Below, piece after piece: positions 10,501-20,877 of a stretch of 64,000 nucleotides of DNA. The notes beneath the pieces are model-generated. The model did not search any database. It had not been told where the DNA came from and saw nothing but the letters and a program-made list of their open reading frames with translations. How positions within the stretch are numbered: position 1 is the stretch's first letter; every line of letters starts with the position of its first letter. This stretch comes from Metridium senile (taxonomy: Eukaryota > Cnidaria > Anthozoa > Actiniaria > Metridiidae). The translations under genes and the position numbers were made by a program. The stretch covers positions 6,609,462 to 6,673,461 of the forward strand of contig OX459100.1 of NCBI GenBank assembly GCA_949775045.1, written 5' to 3'.

Positions 10501-12641
10501 TCTAAGATGCAATGTCATTTTCTTTAAAACTTATGAATAATAAATTATAGTGAGCGCTCGTAAACTATCCGGCAAATTATACTGTGCGCCCATTAACTAT
10601 CCGGTAAATTTTCCAAGAACTTCAATATGGGAGCATTTTATAAAAGATGCAATGTCATAAACAATAAATTTATACTGAGCGCCCGTAAACTATCAAATTT
10701 TCCAAGAACTTCATTGGGAGCATTTTAGAAGATCCAATTTCTTTGAATAGCTTTAAAACTTATGAATAATAAATTACACTGAGCGCCCGTAAACTATCAA
10801 ATTTACAAGGGTTTGGCTGCGAGCATTTTAGAAGATCCAACTATACTGAGCGCCCGTAAACTATCAAATTTTCCAAGAACTTCATTGGGAGCATTTAAGA
10901 AGATGCAATGTCATTAGCTTTAAAACTAGAGTTTGCCTGGGAGCATTTTAAAAGATTCATAGTCTTTAGCTTTAACGTTATCAGTTCATAATTAATTGTA
11001 GCAAGGTTTCAAAAGCTATCAAAATTTCCAAGAATTTCGCTGGGAACATTTTGAATGGTCCAATTTCTTGGTTTCCAAACTGAAGAGGTTGATGTTGCTC
11101 TGAAAAAATAAGCTTAAATATTCTCAACACAATGTAAAAATTGTCTAAATTGAACTAGGTTTTTTGAAAAAGTGTTTTTTTCGTTAACGAAATATAAACT
11201 TTTATAAGCAACAACTGATGATCAAATGAGCATAACTACAAAGTAGAAATAATATGGAAATATGTACGTTCTCTTGTAAAAAAAACCCTCAAATTCTCAA
11301 GATTGAGTGAACGAAATATAAATTATTGCAATTGTAAGAAACAGCTGCTGAACAAATGAGCATAATTAGAGATTGAAATAGCATGGAAATTAAAAAAAAC
11401 CCAATACTCAAGATTGTGTGTTAACATTGCTTATGATTAATACTATTTCAAGTAATTAGACGTTTTGGAAAAGTTAATAGGACTTTTAATATAAAGTGGC
11501 TATATCCTACATTTTTGTCTGAACGCTTAAGATGAGCTCATTGAAAGTGAAAAAAATTAATTAGAGATGTTTAGAGATGTTTTCTAAATGACGCATGAAG
11601 TGAGGGAAAATGAATTATGAGCTGTCATGAAATGTACATACCCGAAATATTATCAGCAGCAATAGCACAGACCTGAAACAAATTAAAAACATATAATGTA
11701 TAGTATTTAAAATATGACAAATAGAATTGGAGAATAACTAGATAGATGTAGGAAAGCAGTTTTTTTTATAATCGGGTAGCAAGTTTTTCCATAATTCTAT
11801 GATTTTTTTAAATATACAAAATAGATATGTAGATTGCAAATGATTTAGAATATAGACGAAAACCAGAAACTGTTGGAAAGAGGATGATTTTGTACTGTTT
11901 CAATACATAAACAAAACACAAGAGATATTGAGAATAACTAGATGTAGGCAAGCAGTTTTTCATAGTAAGTTAGTAAATGTTTCTTTTATTCTATGAAAAA
12001 AAAAATAAAATAAAATAAATTTGTAGATTGCAAATGATTTAAAATATACAGAAAACTGGAAACTGTTAAAAAAAGAAATATTTTGTAGTATTTTACTACA
12101 CAAACAAAAAGATGATATTTATTAATACTAAGACCTGAAACAACTAACAATAAAATCATTACAAACAGCAATAAAATAAATAACTTCAACGATTTTAGAT
12201 ATAGCAAAAAAAATCGATATACTTGAATATATTAACAACATATGAACTCGGAATTCCCCTTTCTTAATTCGCCACAAAACCTAAATGGATTGTACAATGA
12301 TATCTAACCATGTAATATCAGGGTTTTTCCCAATAAAATGATGCAAACACAAGTCGTAAGTGATACAAGTATAACAAATACTGATTTTCCACTAATAAAT
12401 AAGTTTTGGCGAAAACAATTGCTAAAACAATTGACGAACTTTCACAATGATGCGACAAACAATATTATACGAAACTGTTGAAAATGATCACTAATTTGAT
12501 ATATAATGACTTCTTTGTATAAAAAAACTGTATAACAATAATGTTCCAATTTCTAGAAAACTTCCAAAGAATTAAATTTGTTTCACTTACCTTCAAAATC
12601 GAAAAGAACAGAACAAAAGCCCACCACCGCCGCTGAGACAT
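1474..12641 (-). CDS. Secreted Gly/Cys-rich, probable beta-helix surface protein (5' part, five exons)
   Basis: Multi-exon gene whose 3' end lies outside the window or was not found. Exons by position: 12591-12641, 11642-11672, 3930-4307, 2391-2564, 1474-1548. All junctions are GT-AG and agree in phase (0, 1, 1, 1). The first two exons together make a signal peptide ([17 protein letters not shown] then [10 protein letters not shown]). The third has alternating-hydrophobic, Asn-glycosylation-rich sequence ([16 protein letters not shown]) and a Cys cluster ([15 protein letters not shown]), as in parallel beta-helix proteins. The fourth and fifth carry Gly-rich motifs (GGSHGGKGG, a PYG turn, [15 protein letters not shown]) like those in very large extracellular repeat proteins of non-bilaterian animals and protists. 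The function is not known to me; adhesion or matrix is an inference. Introns hold the two giant tetranucleotide arrays. An alternative start at 4332 is discussed among the rejected items. Confidence 0.6.
1671..1833. mobile_element. Short MITE with CAGGGGCGGAT termini
   Basis: It starts CAGGGGCGGATTC and ends GATCCGCCCCTG, an inverted terminal repeat beginning CAGGGG as in many hAT-type elements. It is inserted in an intron of the secreted-protein gene. I could not define a clean 8-bp target duplication, so the superfamily is uncertain. Confidence 0.5.
2391..2564 (-). CDS. Secreted-protein gene, exon 4 (Gly-rich)
   Basis: The acceptor TTCACTGTCAG precedes [17 protein letters not shown], then [12 protein letters not shown], a PYG motif and CMHGGSAG. 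The Gly-rich plus PYG pattern is what I would expect of the large extracellular repeat proteins named in the parent entry. The donor is either GCAG/GTTCGA (used here) or GTAATC six bases downstream; both keep phase 1. Confidence 0.6.
2665..3838. repeat. (GACT)n microsatellite, about 1.17 kb
   Basis: About 293 uninterrupted copies of a tetranucleotide, flanked by degenerate TTGATTGA and GGTTGATT repeats that mark its origin. It lies in the intron between exons 3 and 4 of the secreted-protein gene. The array is open in all frames, so the long Ser-Val-Ser-Gln reading frame is meaningless. Confidence 0.98.
3930..4307 (-). CDS. Secreted-protein gene, exon 3 (beta-helix-like, Cys-rich)
   Basis: A pyrimidine-rich acceptor ending CCATCTAG is followed in phase 1 by [16 protein letters not shown] and about 110 further residues. 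These include several N-x-S/T sites and the segment [20 protein letters not shown]. The donor is GTTAGT, in phase 1. The frame is open over the whole exon and codon use is unlike the flanking repeats. Confidence 0.65.
4355..4700. repeat. Degenerate tandem repeat, about 75-bp unit
   Basis: Four to five imperfect copies of a unit built on GTTAGGTCAAGAGGGAAATT and GGTATACAACTATTTTGAAA. It lies in the large intron 2 of the secreted-protein gene. Confidence 0.8.
5194..5352. mobile_element. Inverted-repeat MITE
   Basis: Left arm TAATCATATGGTTTCTCGTT then CAATTTGGGAT; the right arm is its reverse complement ending ACCATATGATTA. Near-perfect arms of about 70 bp would form a hairpin. Non-coding. Confidence 0.75.
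5588..6212. mobile_element. MITE with ACCGTATTTCCCCGAATAAG termini
   Basis: Left end ACCGTATTTCCCCGAATAAG, then CGCCGC; right end GCGGCGCTTATTCG then AGTAAACACGGT, flanked by TA on each side. The interior contains a segment (ATTACTCGATTCTGATTGG) related to 4798-4820, suggesting a nested older repeat. Confidence 0.65.
6213..8410. repeat. Intron 2 of secreted-protein gene: foldback element and AT-rich DNA
   Basis: The only clear structure is the long foldback at 6532-6762. A short repeat (CTCGACAGCGGCTCG) occurs at 7279-7293 and 7577-7591. I see no exon on either strand. Confidence 0.5.
6532..6762. mobile_element. Foldback element
   Basis: The left arm starts TACACCTACTTGCAGTAAGG and the right arm ends CCTTACTGCAAGTAGGTGTA. 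The inner arms (TTTGTGATTTAGT and ACTAAATCACAAA) also pair. The arms are about 100 bp around a short loop. Confidence 0.75.
8414..9594. repeat. (CCAA)n microsatellite, about 1.18 kb
   Basis: About 295 copies of a tetranucleotide with only two substitutions (ACCGACC at the start, ACCTACC at 9565-9571). It is in intron 2 of the secreted-protein gene. Long frames on both strands (Pro-Thr-Asn-Gln or Leu-Val-Gly-Trp) are artefacts of the repeat. Confidence 0.98.
9899..9970. mobile_element. 72-bp palindrome flanked by a 10-bp direct repeat
   Basis: The arms TACCCTGGGTGCCAGAGGAA and TTCCTCTGGCACCCAGGGT pair around a short centre. AACTATTGCT occurs immediately left (9889-9898) and right (9971-9980), which looks like a target-site duplication. 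Confidence 0.75.
10480..11060. repeat. Degenerate tandem repeat, about 100-130-bp unit
   Basis: At least five diverged copies of a unit containing GAGCGCCCGTAAACTATC, then TTCCAAGAACTTCATTGGGA and GCATTTTAGAAGATCC. Copies differ by indels. Non-coding, in intron 2 of the secreted-protein gene. Confidence 0.75.
11642..11672 (-). CDS. Secreted-protein gene, exon 2 (31-nt micro-exon)
   Basis: The acceptor TTTGTTTCAG precedes ten codons, [10 protein letters not shown], plus one base, and a GTATGT donor follows. Joined in phase 0 to exon 1 it completes a signal peptide with a plausible cleavage site after AIA or IAA. Confidence 0.55.
11735..12070. repeat. Two-copy tandem duplication, about 195-bp unit
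   Basis: Sequence beginning GAGAATAACTAGAT and ending near CAGAAACTGTT (11731-11876) recurs at about 11930-12067. Located between exons 1 and 2 of the secreted-protein gene; non-coding. Confidence 0.6.
12591..12641 (-). CDS. Secreted-protein gene, exon 1 (signal peptide)
   Basis: ATG at 12641 opens 17 codons, [17 protein letters not shown], a basic n-region followed by a hydrophobic core. A consensus donor GTAAGT follows in phase 0. Upstream, CTTTCAG at 12659-12665 (minus sense) is a good acceptor. A GTAAGT donor at 12993 (minus sense) could close a 5'UTR exon near 12994-13070. Confidence 0.6.
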
Positions 12642-13639
12642 AATCAGTTATTCCAATACTGAAAGTCCAGGGAGCTAGTAGATCCACATTGAGAGTTAAG
12701 AAGAAAACGTCAAAGGTATTGAACTCACAACAGTGAAGAACTATAAAGAAACAGTACAAAAATGACTTTAAAAATATAGACTGGCGCCACGAAATCTCGG
12801 CGATATCGATTTCATCAATAGCAAGGCTGTTTCACCTGTTTGTGAGGTTGGTTAATGGCAAAAGGCTCTAATATAAACACAGTACGATTGACATATCTTG
12901 AAATCCTAAAAATTGCCTAACCCTGAGTAAACACCGAATTTTCACAGAATATACGCAAACATTATAATCAATTTTTTTTAAAAAGAGACTTACCTCACTT
13001 TCACACCTTGGCTGAATCTTTTTAATTCTCTCGATAAAGAAGTAAACTTTCCAATTAATCTCCACTGGAAATTTAGACTATCTCGTATCTTGGCAACTAA
13101 CAACCAACCCTTTTAATTTAATCGAGATAGCTATATTTACTTAAACTGTCCATGTCAAAGATAGAGTGTTCCTGCTTCCCGACTGGTTGGAACGTTATGA
13201 CGTAGACAGTATTAAATTCGTTAATTTGAGATGCACACAAACAGTTTTTAGTCAATTGACAGCAGATCAGTTAAGTGGGCACTTTTCGTAGGACAGTTGG
13301 TGGTCGAGGATGTGATACCCTAGAGCTCTCTAGCATCATTAAAATCAGAAGGAGATGTGGAAACGAAACCAAAACACGACGACATGTTGTTATGTTGACG
13401 CAAAGTGCTGAAGCGCGGTTGATCACGCCAGCCGCACCAGTCAGTACGCTTCAGCACTTTCAATCAAGCGCGAATTCCTCCCTAGAATGCACCCGATATA
13501 GTTATAAATGGAAACTAGTGAGTAAACTAGTATAGGCTGCGTCGGTGTTTGATATAAACGATAGGTAATATAATGAAATTTATATTAATAATGTTACTAA
13601 CTATATCCATATAGTTATATACTTGGGCTCGGGAGGACA

Positions 13640-14035
13640 GAATTTCTGCATAATGATGACGATGATGATACTGATGAAGATAATGTTGATATAATAAATA
13701 ATACAAAATGATGATGGCGTTAATATAATGGATTATACACAATGATTATGGTGAAAACGTTCATATGAATAATACATGATTATGATGATACTGATACTGA
13801 TACTGATGATGATGATGATGACGTTGATATAATAAAAAAACTTAATGAAGTTGGCATTAATATAATGAATAATACATAAAATGATTATGATGAAGACGCT
13901 CATATGAATAATACATGATTTAATAGTGTATTATTCATATGAACGTCTTCATCATAATCATAGTATGATGATAATGACGTTGATATATAATAACCGGTAA
14001 TACACATTGATGATGATGATGATGATAAAATTTGA
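13640..14035. repeat. ATG/GAT-rich simple repeat with internal inverted repeat
   Basis: Irregular GATGAT and TAATAATACATGATTATG tracts. At 13878-13962, ATTATGATGAAGACGCTCAT and its near reverse complement ATGAACGTCTTCATCATAAT face each other. No gene is visible from 13070 to 14395. Confidence 0.7.
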
Positions 14036-14397
14036 TAATCTAACTAAAATCATGTCCTTTTTAATTTATTCTGTATGTGTGTCATCTATTTAGAAGAATT
14101 TCCTGGCATTTGCAAAAAATAGTACGATTGTCACTTCAGCGATACATTTTAGTTGGATTAATTGAAGCATAATGTCAATTTTTATGTCTTCCTGTAATGT
14201 ATTTTCATCCTTCGTAAATTCTAGAAAATTGTAAAAAAAAAATATATAAATAAACATATATATTAGCAGGTGTTCAATCTAGACCTGTTTTGCATTACCT
14301 GTATTGGAAACAATAACTCAGTTGTGTATTTATAGCAAGCACAGCAAGGGGTGCTAATAATGACATAGCATTAATTGCACATACACATTGAATCATA

Positions 14398-14597
14398 GGC
14401 CTCGTCTACACGAATCCGATCCGGCTGAAACCGCATAGAAATATTTGCGTCCACACGAATCCGCGTATCCGGAGGATTCAAGTAAAAGTATGCGGTTTCG
14501 GTGACCGGATTCAGTGGATTCGTGTGGACGATAGGCCGATTCGCATCAAAAAGTATGCGGTTTCAAAAGCATCCGGATCCGTGTAGACGGGGTCTTA
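14398..14597. mobile_element. MITE with GGCCTCGTCTACACG termini
   Basis: Left end GGCCTCGTCTACACGAATCC; right end GGATCCGTGTAGACGGGGTC. The internal segments GTATGCGGTTTC and GGATTCGTGTGGACG are inverted echoes of the left half. Non-coding, immediately before the 17-bp array. Confidence 0.7.
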
Positions 14598-14601
14598 TAT
14601 A

Positions 14602-15113
14602 TTACAAACACCTCTATATTACAAACACATCTATATTACGAACACCTCTATATTACGAACACCTCTATATTACGAACACCTCTATATTACGAACACCTCT
14701 ATATTACGAACACCTCTATATTACAAACACCTCTATATTACGAACACCTCTATATTACGAACACCTCTATATTACAAACACCTCTATATTACGAACACCT
14801 CTATATTACGAACACCTCTATATTACGAACACCTCTATATTACAAACACCTCTATATTACGAACACCTCTATATTACAAACACCTCTATATTACGAACAC
14901 CTCTACATTACGAACACCTTTATATTACAAACACCTCTATATTACGAACACCTCTATATTACGAACACCTCTATATTACGAACACCACTATATTACGAAC
15001 ACTTCTATACTACGAACACCTCTATATTACAAACACCTCTATATTACGAACACCTCTATATTACAAACACCTCTATATTACGAACACCTCTATATTACAA
15101 ACACCTTTATAAC
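14602..15113. repeat. 17-bp tandem array
   Basis: About 30 copies of CTCTATATTACGAACAC, with a G/A variant (ACAAACAC) scattered among them. Because 17 is not a multiple of 3, three units give a 51-nt translated period. That explains the long but meaningless open frame across it. Confidence 0.95.
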
Positions 15114-15189
15114 ATCTAGATAACGGAGCATCTATATTTATACGGACATCACCCACTCTATATTTCGGACACATTTATAGAGTCAATGC

Positions 15190-15655
15190 TATTAACGTTA
15201 TCCAAGTAAAGTAGATATTAACTTCACAACAAGTGACACATGATTCTGTGTATATTTGTTTTCAGCATTTGAAATTTCAATATTTAACTGTATAATTAGA
15301 AACACAGTGAACACAAAATACTGAATTATGAAATCTATGTTAAAAGTTTATGCTAGCCGTTATCGAACGTTTAGAGCGAATGTATGTCGTGTTAGTGTTT
15401 TAAGCAGTTGACTGAATTTCAATTTTTAACTGTATAATGAGTAAAAGTGAAAATAAAATAAGAATTATAAAATCTATGTTAAAAATTAAGTGTCAATTTG
15501 TAGCTGTATTAATGAGTAACAGTGAACATGGAATAATAATTATGAATTCCATGTTAAAAATTAATGCTAGTATGGAACACTTAGAGCAAACTTATGTGCT
15601 GTCACGTGACATTTCTTTTAGTGTTAGTGTCTTTTTTGGTGGACTATGTTAATGA
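15190..15655. mobile_element. Inverted-repeat element, family A copy 1
   Basis: Related to 51668-51926 and 60977-61452. The left part has ACTTCACAACAAGTGACACA; the right part has GTCACGTGACATTTCTTTTA then GTGTTAGTGTC. The right part is the inverse of the left termini in the better copies. An internal duplication (GAATTATGAAATCTATGTTA) makes this copy longer. Confidence 0.55.
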
Positions 15656-16209
15656 CATTCACTGTATAATAGAACGACTCTTTATTAAAACCCCTTTGTT
15701 CCAATTCATCTTTATTATAGGATTCCAATTAAAAGAGCTATAGAATTTACTGTTTTTCTAGCAAAATGTTCTCTGTACATACGTTTGGGTTTTGTTTAAA
15801 GAACTCTTCCAATATTGGACAAATATGAAAACGGCTTGTCATCTTTTAAATAAACCAAAAGCGTATTCAATATTTCTAATTAAAATTAATTGTCACAGGA
15901 ATTGGCTAGTATGTATGTATATAAGGTTAACATTAATAAAACATGTTTATTGGAAACAGGAATTCCCTGTCAAATTGTTCATTAATAAACAAATTGAAAA
16001 GTTTCAAGGAGATTGCCCGGCTCAAATTTAACTGATAAAGAACTTTGAAAACAAGTTTTGTAACGGGCATGCCCGGCCAGTCATGATAATAACATACATT
16101 TCTTTGTAAAAATTCTGTGAGAATATTTAGCTTCAAAAACTCATATTCTCATCAGTTAAAGCCATTGCATTTGAAAATTTGTAAATTTAGTATAATTTAT
16201 AATATGATA

Positions 16210-16660
16210 AATTTGATAGTGCAACCTTTCTTCCGATAAATAAAATACCACCTTTGACAACATTTTTAAAATAGATATGCTGATTGTTTTCCGTCTTTGA
16301 ATGATCTATCGCCTCGTCAAAATATATATACCAATAATTCCTTTCTGTCCTGAAAGACCTATCGCCTTTGATAACCTTTTTAAAATAGATGTGTCGAGTA
16401 TTTGTTTTCCGTCTTTGAATGATCTATCGCCTTGAACAATCTCGTGAGAATATATACCCATAAATCCCTTCTGCCCTAAAATAACCTATCGCCTTTGATA
16501 ATCTTTTTTTAAGAAGATGTGCCGAGTATTAATTTGTTTAATTTTCCGGTCTTGGAATTATATATCGCCATGGACAACATCTTAGAAAATAGATTTGTAC
16601 CCATAATTCCTTTCTGTCCTGAAATGACCTATCGCTTTTGACAACCTTTTTTGTTACCGT
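16210..16660. repeat. Degenerate tandem repeat, about 115-bp unit
   Basis: About four copies of a unit with CCTATCGCCTTTGATAACCT then TTTTAAAATAGATGTG and TTTTCCGTCTTTGAATGATC. Non-coding. Confidence 0.7.
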
Positions 16661-17013
16661 TGAGCTGGCCAAACTCAATAAATATCGCCACAAGACGTGC
16701 TAGTTATTGCTAAAAACAAATGACAAATGAAATACTCTCTTTAGTGTAAACAAAATATACTGGCAAACATGATACGTCACTGACGTTCGTTCTAGATCAT
16801 TCTACAGGTCATGAACGTTTTTAACTATCGTTTCTATTGAATGTGCTCAAGCACGTTTATTATATAAGACTTCCAGTTTTGATAGTGGATAGTGAAAGTT
16901 ATTAGAAATCTATCGGTTCTCAGTCTTCACTTAACATTTCACGACACACTGAGAGCCACCAATATATAAGCGATCCTGATATCTGATTGCACCTGCATTA
17001 AACTTTTTGAACA

Positions 17014-17198
17014 TTTAATAGTCCATTTCACAGTTTAAAGAAAGGTAGCCGGGCCTTTGCATCGAAAGGAGAATAGTTGTCCCGCAAGGTGTTAAAAGGT
17101 CTCAATCATTTCAAGCCCAACGTTCGTCTTGAGGGCTTCGATGCAAAGGCCCGACTACCTTTCAAAATGGCGCAGGGAACTGTGAAGGAGACTATTAA
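17014..17198. mobile_element. Inverted-repeat MITE, copy 2 (complete)
   Basis: Termini TTAATAGTCC and GACTATTAA, inner arms GGTAGCCGGGCCTTTGCATC and GATGCAAAGGCCCGACTACC. It matches the truncated copy at 23-195 in inverse orientation. TTAA at both ends suggests a TTAA target site. Confidence 0.7.
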
Positions 17199-17371
17199 CA
17201 GCGAAAGTATAGAGTATTAAATAAAGTATTAATGAGTTCTTAAGTATAATACTGTTCAAAAAAATAATGTCTTTAAACCAATTTTAAAGTTATTGTACGA
17301 CCCTTCTCGTAGAGATAATGGAGCTTGTTCCATAGTCTTGGCCCAGTTGCTGAAAAGGCTCGGTTACCATA

Positions 17372-17500
17372 TACACCTATTTCAAAAATCGTTGTCGCTG
17401 CTGAAGCTACGGTCCACACTCTGAAGCCTGCAAAGGATGTCGGTAATTTAAAAAAATTGTGATTTATTGCGCGTTATACACCTATTTCAATTAACGTTGT
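17372..17500. mobile_element. TA-type MITE fragment (family B)
   Basis: TACACCTATTTCAAAAATCG then TTGTCGCTGCTGAAGCTACG and GCAAAGGATGTCGG. It is the same end as the fuller copies at 26377-26674 and 31105-31370. The rest of the element is missing. Confidence 0.6.
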
Positions 17501-17807
17501 CCATCTGGAATGGTTGATCTGAGACCGATAGGAATTGTGGGAGGTCGTTAAACTGCAAATGCACTATTATTATCACGCTTGAATATTAATGTGCTCCTAT
17601 TGTGTTTCAGCTAATGAGAACCGATCAAAACTTTCAACTTGATGTTTCCATGTTGATGTCAAACTCAACCAATCCGAGTGCTTTCTTTTTTGAAATCTAT
17701 TGTCATATTGTCAAACGGTGTCGTGTGTAGCTAGGTCTATCTATTCACACACGGAGAAATAGAGGGAAAGTCTCCGGCTTAAAGTTGTACTTGCGTTCAA
17801 AGATAAT

Positions 17808-18122
17808 ATGGAGGAAATCAAGCATAGAACGCTGCTCTCACATACAAATGCACACGCCATTCGTGGTAGGCCCACACTAAGAGATTTTCAGCGAAATTTT
17901 CGGAACGGGCCGGTCCACGAATCTGTTAGCATTGATAGCATTGAAAGCATTGATAGCATTGAAAGCATTGATAGCAAAGTTTTTACCAGTCTTATCAGTT
18001 CTCACGAGAAAGCAAACGAGCCAAATATGACTCTTAACTACAATACAACTTACAAAACTATAACCACTGACATGAAAACTGACTGTATGAATGCTGAGTT
18101 TTTGTGGTTACTCTATCTATAA
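17808..18122 (+). CDS. Unrecognised 104-codon reading frame
   Basis: Opens at ATG 17808 (MEEIKHRTLLSHTNAHAIRG) and closes at TAA 18122. It contains a short 24-nt repeat giving SIDSIESIDSIESIDS. I recognise no family, signal peptide or splice donor. It may be a chance frame or an old gene fragment. It sits between a MITE fragment and a tRNA-like remnant, with no promoter I could defend. Confidence 0.15.
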   Translation: MEEIKHRTLLSHTNAHAIRGRPTLRDFQRNFRNGPVHESVSIDSIESIDSIESIDSKVFTSLISSHEKANEPNMTLNYNTTYKTITTDMKTDCMNAEFLWLLYL

Positions 18123-18231
18123 GATAGCTAACCACTATTGTCATCGTTCGGCGTAAGTCCGAGCTGTGTAACTTCTAAGTGACGGAAGCAATGAATATAT
18201 ATCCCAAAACTTGACGTGACGTCACAAATTT

Positions 18232-18313
18232 ACTAAGCTAGCACAATCGGTTAACGCGACAAAAAAAAAAATACACTGTAAGTGTCAAGAGTTCGAATCC
18301 AACTGTCACCACT
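18232..18313 (+). pseudogene. tRNA-like remnant or SINE head
   Basis: A-box-like TAGCACAATCGGTTAACGCG and B-box-like GAGTTCGAATCC are correctly spaced and ordered. The run of A between them cannot form an anticodon arm, and the T stem does not pair. A long T run follows at 18313. More likely a decayed tRNA-derived element than a functional tRNA. Confidence 0.35.
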
Positions 18314-18329
18314 TTTTTTTTTTTCCTTT

Positions 18330-19230
18330 TTCTTTTCTCTCTCTTTTTTGCAGTCTTTTTTTTCTTTTGATAGTTGTTGATATTTATTTATTGGTTTCCA
18401 AGAGAGAATTTTTTTTAAAACCCGGGTCTACCATTTCTGCTATTTGAAGAAAAGATTATTTTTTACAGCAGCACAACCTCGGTTAGGTACGGAAGCAATC
18501 GATATCTGTCCGAAAGCAACTCGAATATCATTGCAGCATTTCACTGCAGAAACTGAGTTCTAGTATCATCATTTCTAACACTTAACTAAACAAGTGGGAG
18601 TAATCACATGAGCTCCTTGAGCTCCTTTAATTGTCGGTTTGTCGCTCAACTAGCAATTACTTATGAAATTTATCAGAAACGGCTGTACAAACGAAAGCGA
18701 GGCTTGTGAATTTCTAATTAGCCGGAAGTGAAAACTCTCTTTCAAACCTGATGGAAAGTTTTATGTATTCAAAAACCGTTTTACTTCAAATAATCCAATA
18801 TGAGTAAAAGTATTTTTAAAACAATAAGATAAAGCAAATACAGTTTGTGGAAACAATGATTTATTACTTGAAATCAAACGGCTATATATCAGTGTCAGTC
18901 GCGAGTCCCGCGTAGCCATAAAACAAAGCGATGTACTGATCTCCAATATATTCTAAAATTACACTTCCATAAAGGACTCGCTTAAAATTGCTACTAAATA
19001 AATGAAATGCACACCAGCTGGAAAGTTGTCATACTTCGATCTTTTAGAGTGTGGAAGTCTTCGGTTAGTCCTCGCTACTTCGTCCTCGCTTCAGTTTGAA
19101 TGAAATGACCTTAAAAGTTTGAACACCTCAAGATGCGAAATAATTATTTTCCAAATCCCTGCACAATAAAAAACATCTAAACATACTCCACGACTTCCTA
19201 CGACTGACTTTTCTAACCTTTGAAGAGATT
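18330..19230. other. Non-coding stretch
   Basis: A T-rich tract followed by AT-rich sequence. I see no gene or recognisable element on either strand. Confidence 0.4.
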
Positions 19231-19239
19231 GACACTCAT

Positions 19240-20130
19240 TCTTTGTAAATATTTATCGACTGGAACATAGTCTCCAGCTATAATATCAAGATAATCTGTT
19301 TGCCACTGGCGCCGGAAGTCCATGTAAGCGGTCTTTGAGCGTCTAGTTTGTCTTAGAGCCAAGAAAGAGGACTTGTATCAATTGTTGATCTGTTGTGAGT
19401 AGGACAAGCTCTGGTCAAATATCACACCAAGATAATGAGTTTCAGTTGTTGGTGAAATTATTGAGGCTCCAAAACGTACTTCCGAGATGGCAGATACAGA
19501 CGGCGAGAACTTGGAGTTGATCAACAGTAATTCAACAATAATTACCGTCGTTTAGAGATAGCTTAATTTAATTTAACTACAGTTTGTTGCATTACAAAAA
19601 TTATACAACAGGACGGTAGCAGGGGGAAACTTAAATTCCCATTCTGAGGCTGTCATCCAAAACGTGATTGTGGTGTCCCCCAAGGATCTGTCCTGGTACT
19701 ATCTTTTCCTGCCTTATTGTTCAAATTATTAAGCTTATTGTTTGACTCCATTTCTTTATGTCGTTTAAGCAGTTCTGCAGGACATAAACAGCCGCTGCGT
19801 TATCATGGTAACCTATTTCAATAATGACATACAATTGAGTATCGTCCCCGTACATCATTGCAGATAACCCATCATCAGTCAAGGTGTCTTCAAGCGGAGC
19901 GACATAAAAGCAGGAAATTTAGGACCAAGGACGGAGCCTTGGGGGACACCACAATCAAGTTTTCAAGTAGATCAGTGAGGTCGAGTTCATAACACTGAAA
20001 AACTGGAAGTAATATTGGATCCAAGTCAGCATTACCTTCTACCGAAAAAAGCTGCCCAGTCACCGTACGTCCAACTAGCTAGATCCAAACCACTATTTTC
20101 TGGAGAAGGCAACCGTATATAGCAGAATCG
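19240..20130 (-). pseudogene. Decayed LINE reverse transcriptase
   Basis: Minus-strand fragments in several frames resemble a LINE reverse transcriptase. CGVPQGSVLGP is at about 19918-19950, MMYGDDTQLYV (the YADD box, with G for A) at about 19828-19860 and YLGVIFDQSLSY (thumb) at about 19400-19435. Stops and shifts separate them. A plus-strand piece with the same CGVPQGSVLV motif lies at about 19667-19695, so an inverted partial copy is inserted here. Confidence 0.7.
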
Positions 20131-20184
20131 AAAATGAATTTACTAGCTCAATGTAGTGAAAAAAAGCTTATAACTTTATGTAAT

Positions 20185-20359
<175 letters not shown>

Positions 20360-20574
20360 GTATTTTCCACAGCAGATCCACAAAGTGGTTATTCTTCTGC
20401 TGGTACTCACACTCACTATCTCTACAGTAAATATTTTTCATACACCACTCCTCACATGTTGATTTTTGTTGAGGGAGAAAACACCGGAATACTCGGAGCA
20501 AAAGCTCTCGTGGCATGGTAGTGAACAACACATCAAACAAACTAAATTCACATTCAGATTAGACGCGAACATTG

Positions 20575-20800
20575 TATAGAACTTATAAAAGTCAAATGTT
20601 AGTTCATTCATATTTTACTAAAATTGTCATGATAAAAGTAAATCTGGTCGAGAAAATTCAAGTTAAAACTTATGCAAATCAGAACGATTTTGTATCTAAA
20701 ATACAACCTTCGTCACGGACGTGATTTCTTTTGTCAAATTCTCACTAATTATTCCTAAAATGTCATAAGTTAGTTTATAACGTAAGCGTTAACTTAGAAA
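20575..20800. repeat. Dispersed repeat, related to 40495-40690
   Basis: Shared blocks include ACTAAAATTGTCATGATAAA, GAGAAAATTCAAGTTAAAAC and GTGATTTCTTTTGTCAAATT. No coding capacity and no clear termini. Confidence 0.55.
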
Positions 20801-20877
20801 AACGTATGTATAGTGTCGTATTTAATTTGCGCATGCGCATAAGTTATGTTATACTTTTTTGTTTATTTCCAGTTACG

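Noticed and set aside
14501..15112. A 203-codon Tyr/Leu/Thr repeat protein
   Set aside because: It is explained by a 17-bp non-coding tandem array whose three units make 51 nt.
14602..15113. CRISPR-like array
   Set aside because: Repeats are contiguous 17-mers without unique spacers, and the window is animal nuclear DNA.
18232..18313. Functional tRNA gene
   Set aside because: A and B boxes are present, but no anticodon stem-loop or acceptor pairing can be formed.
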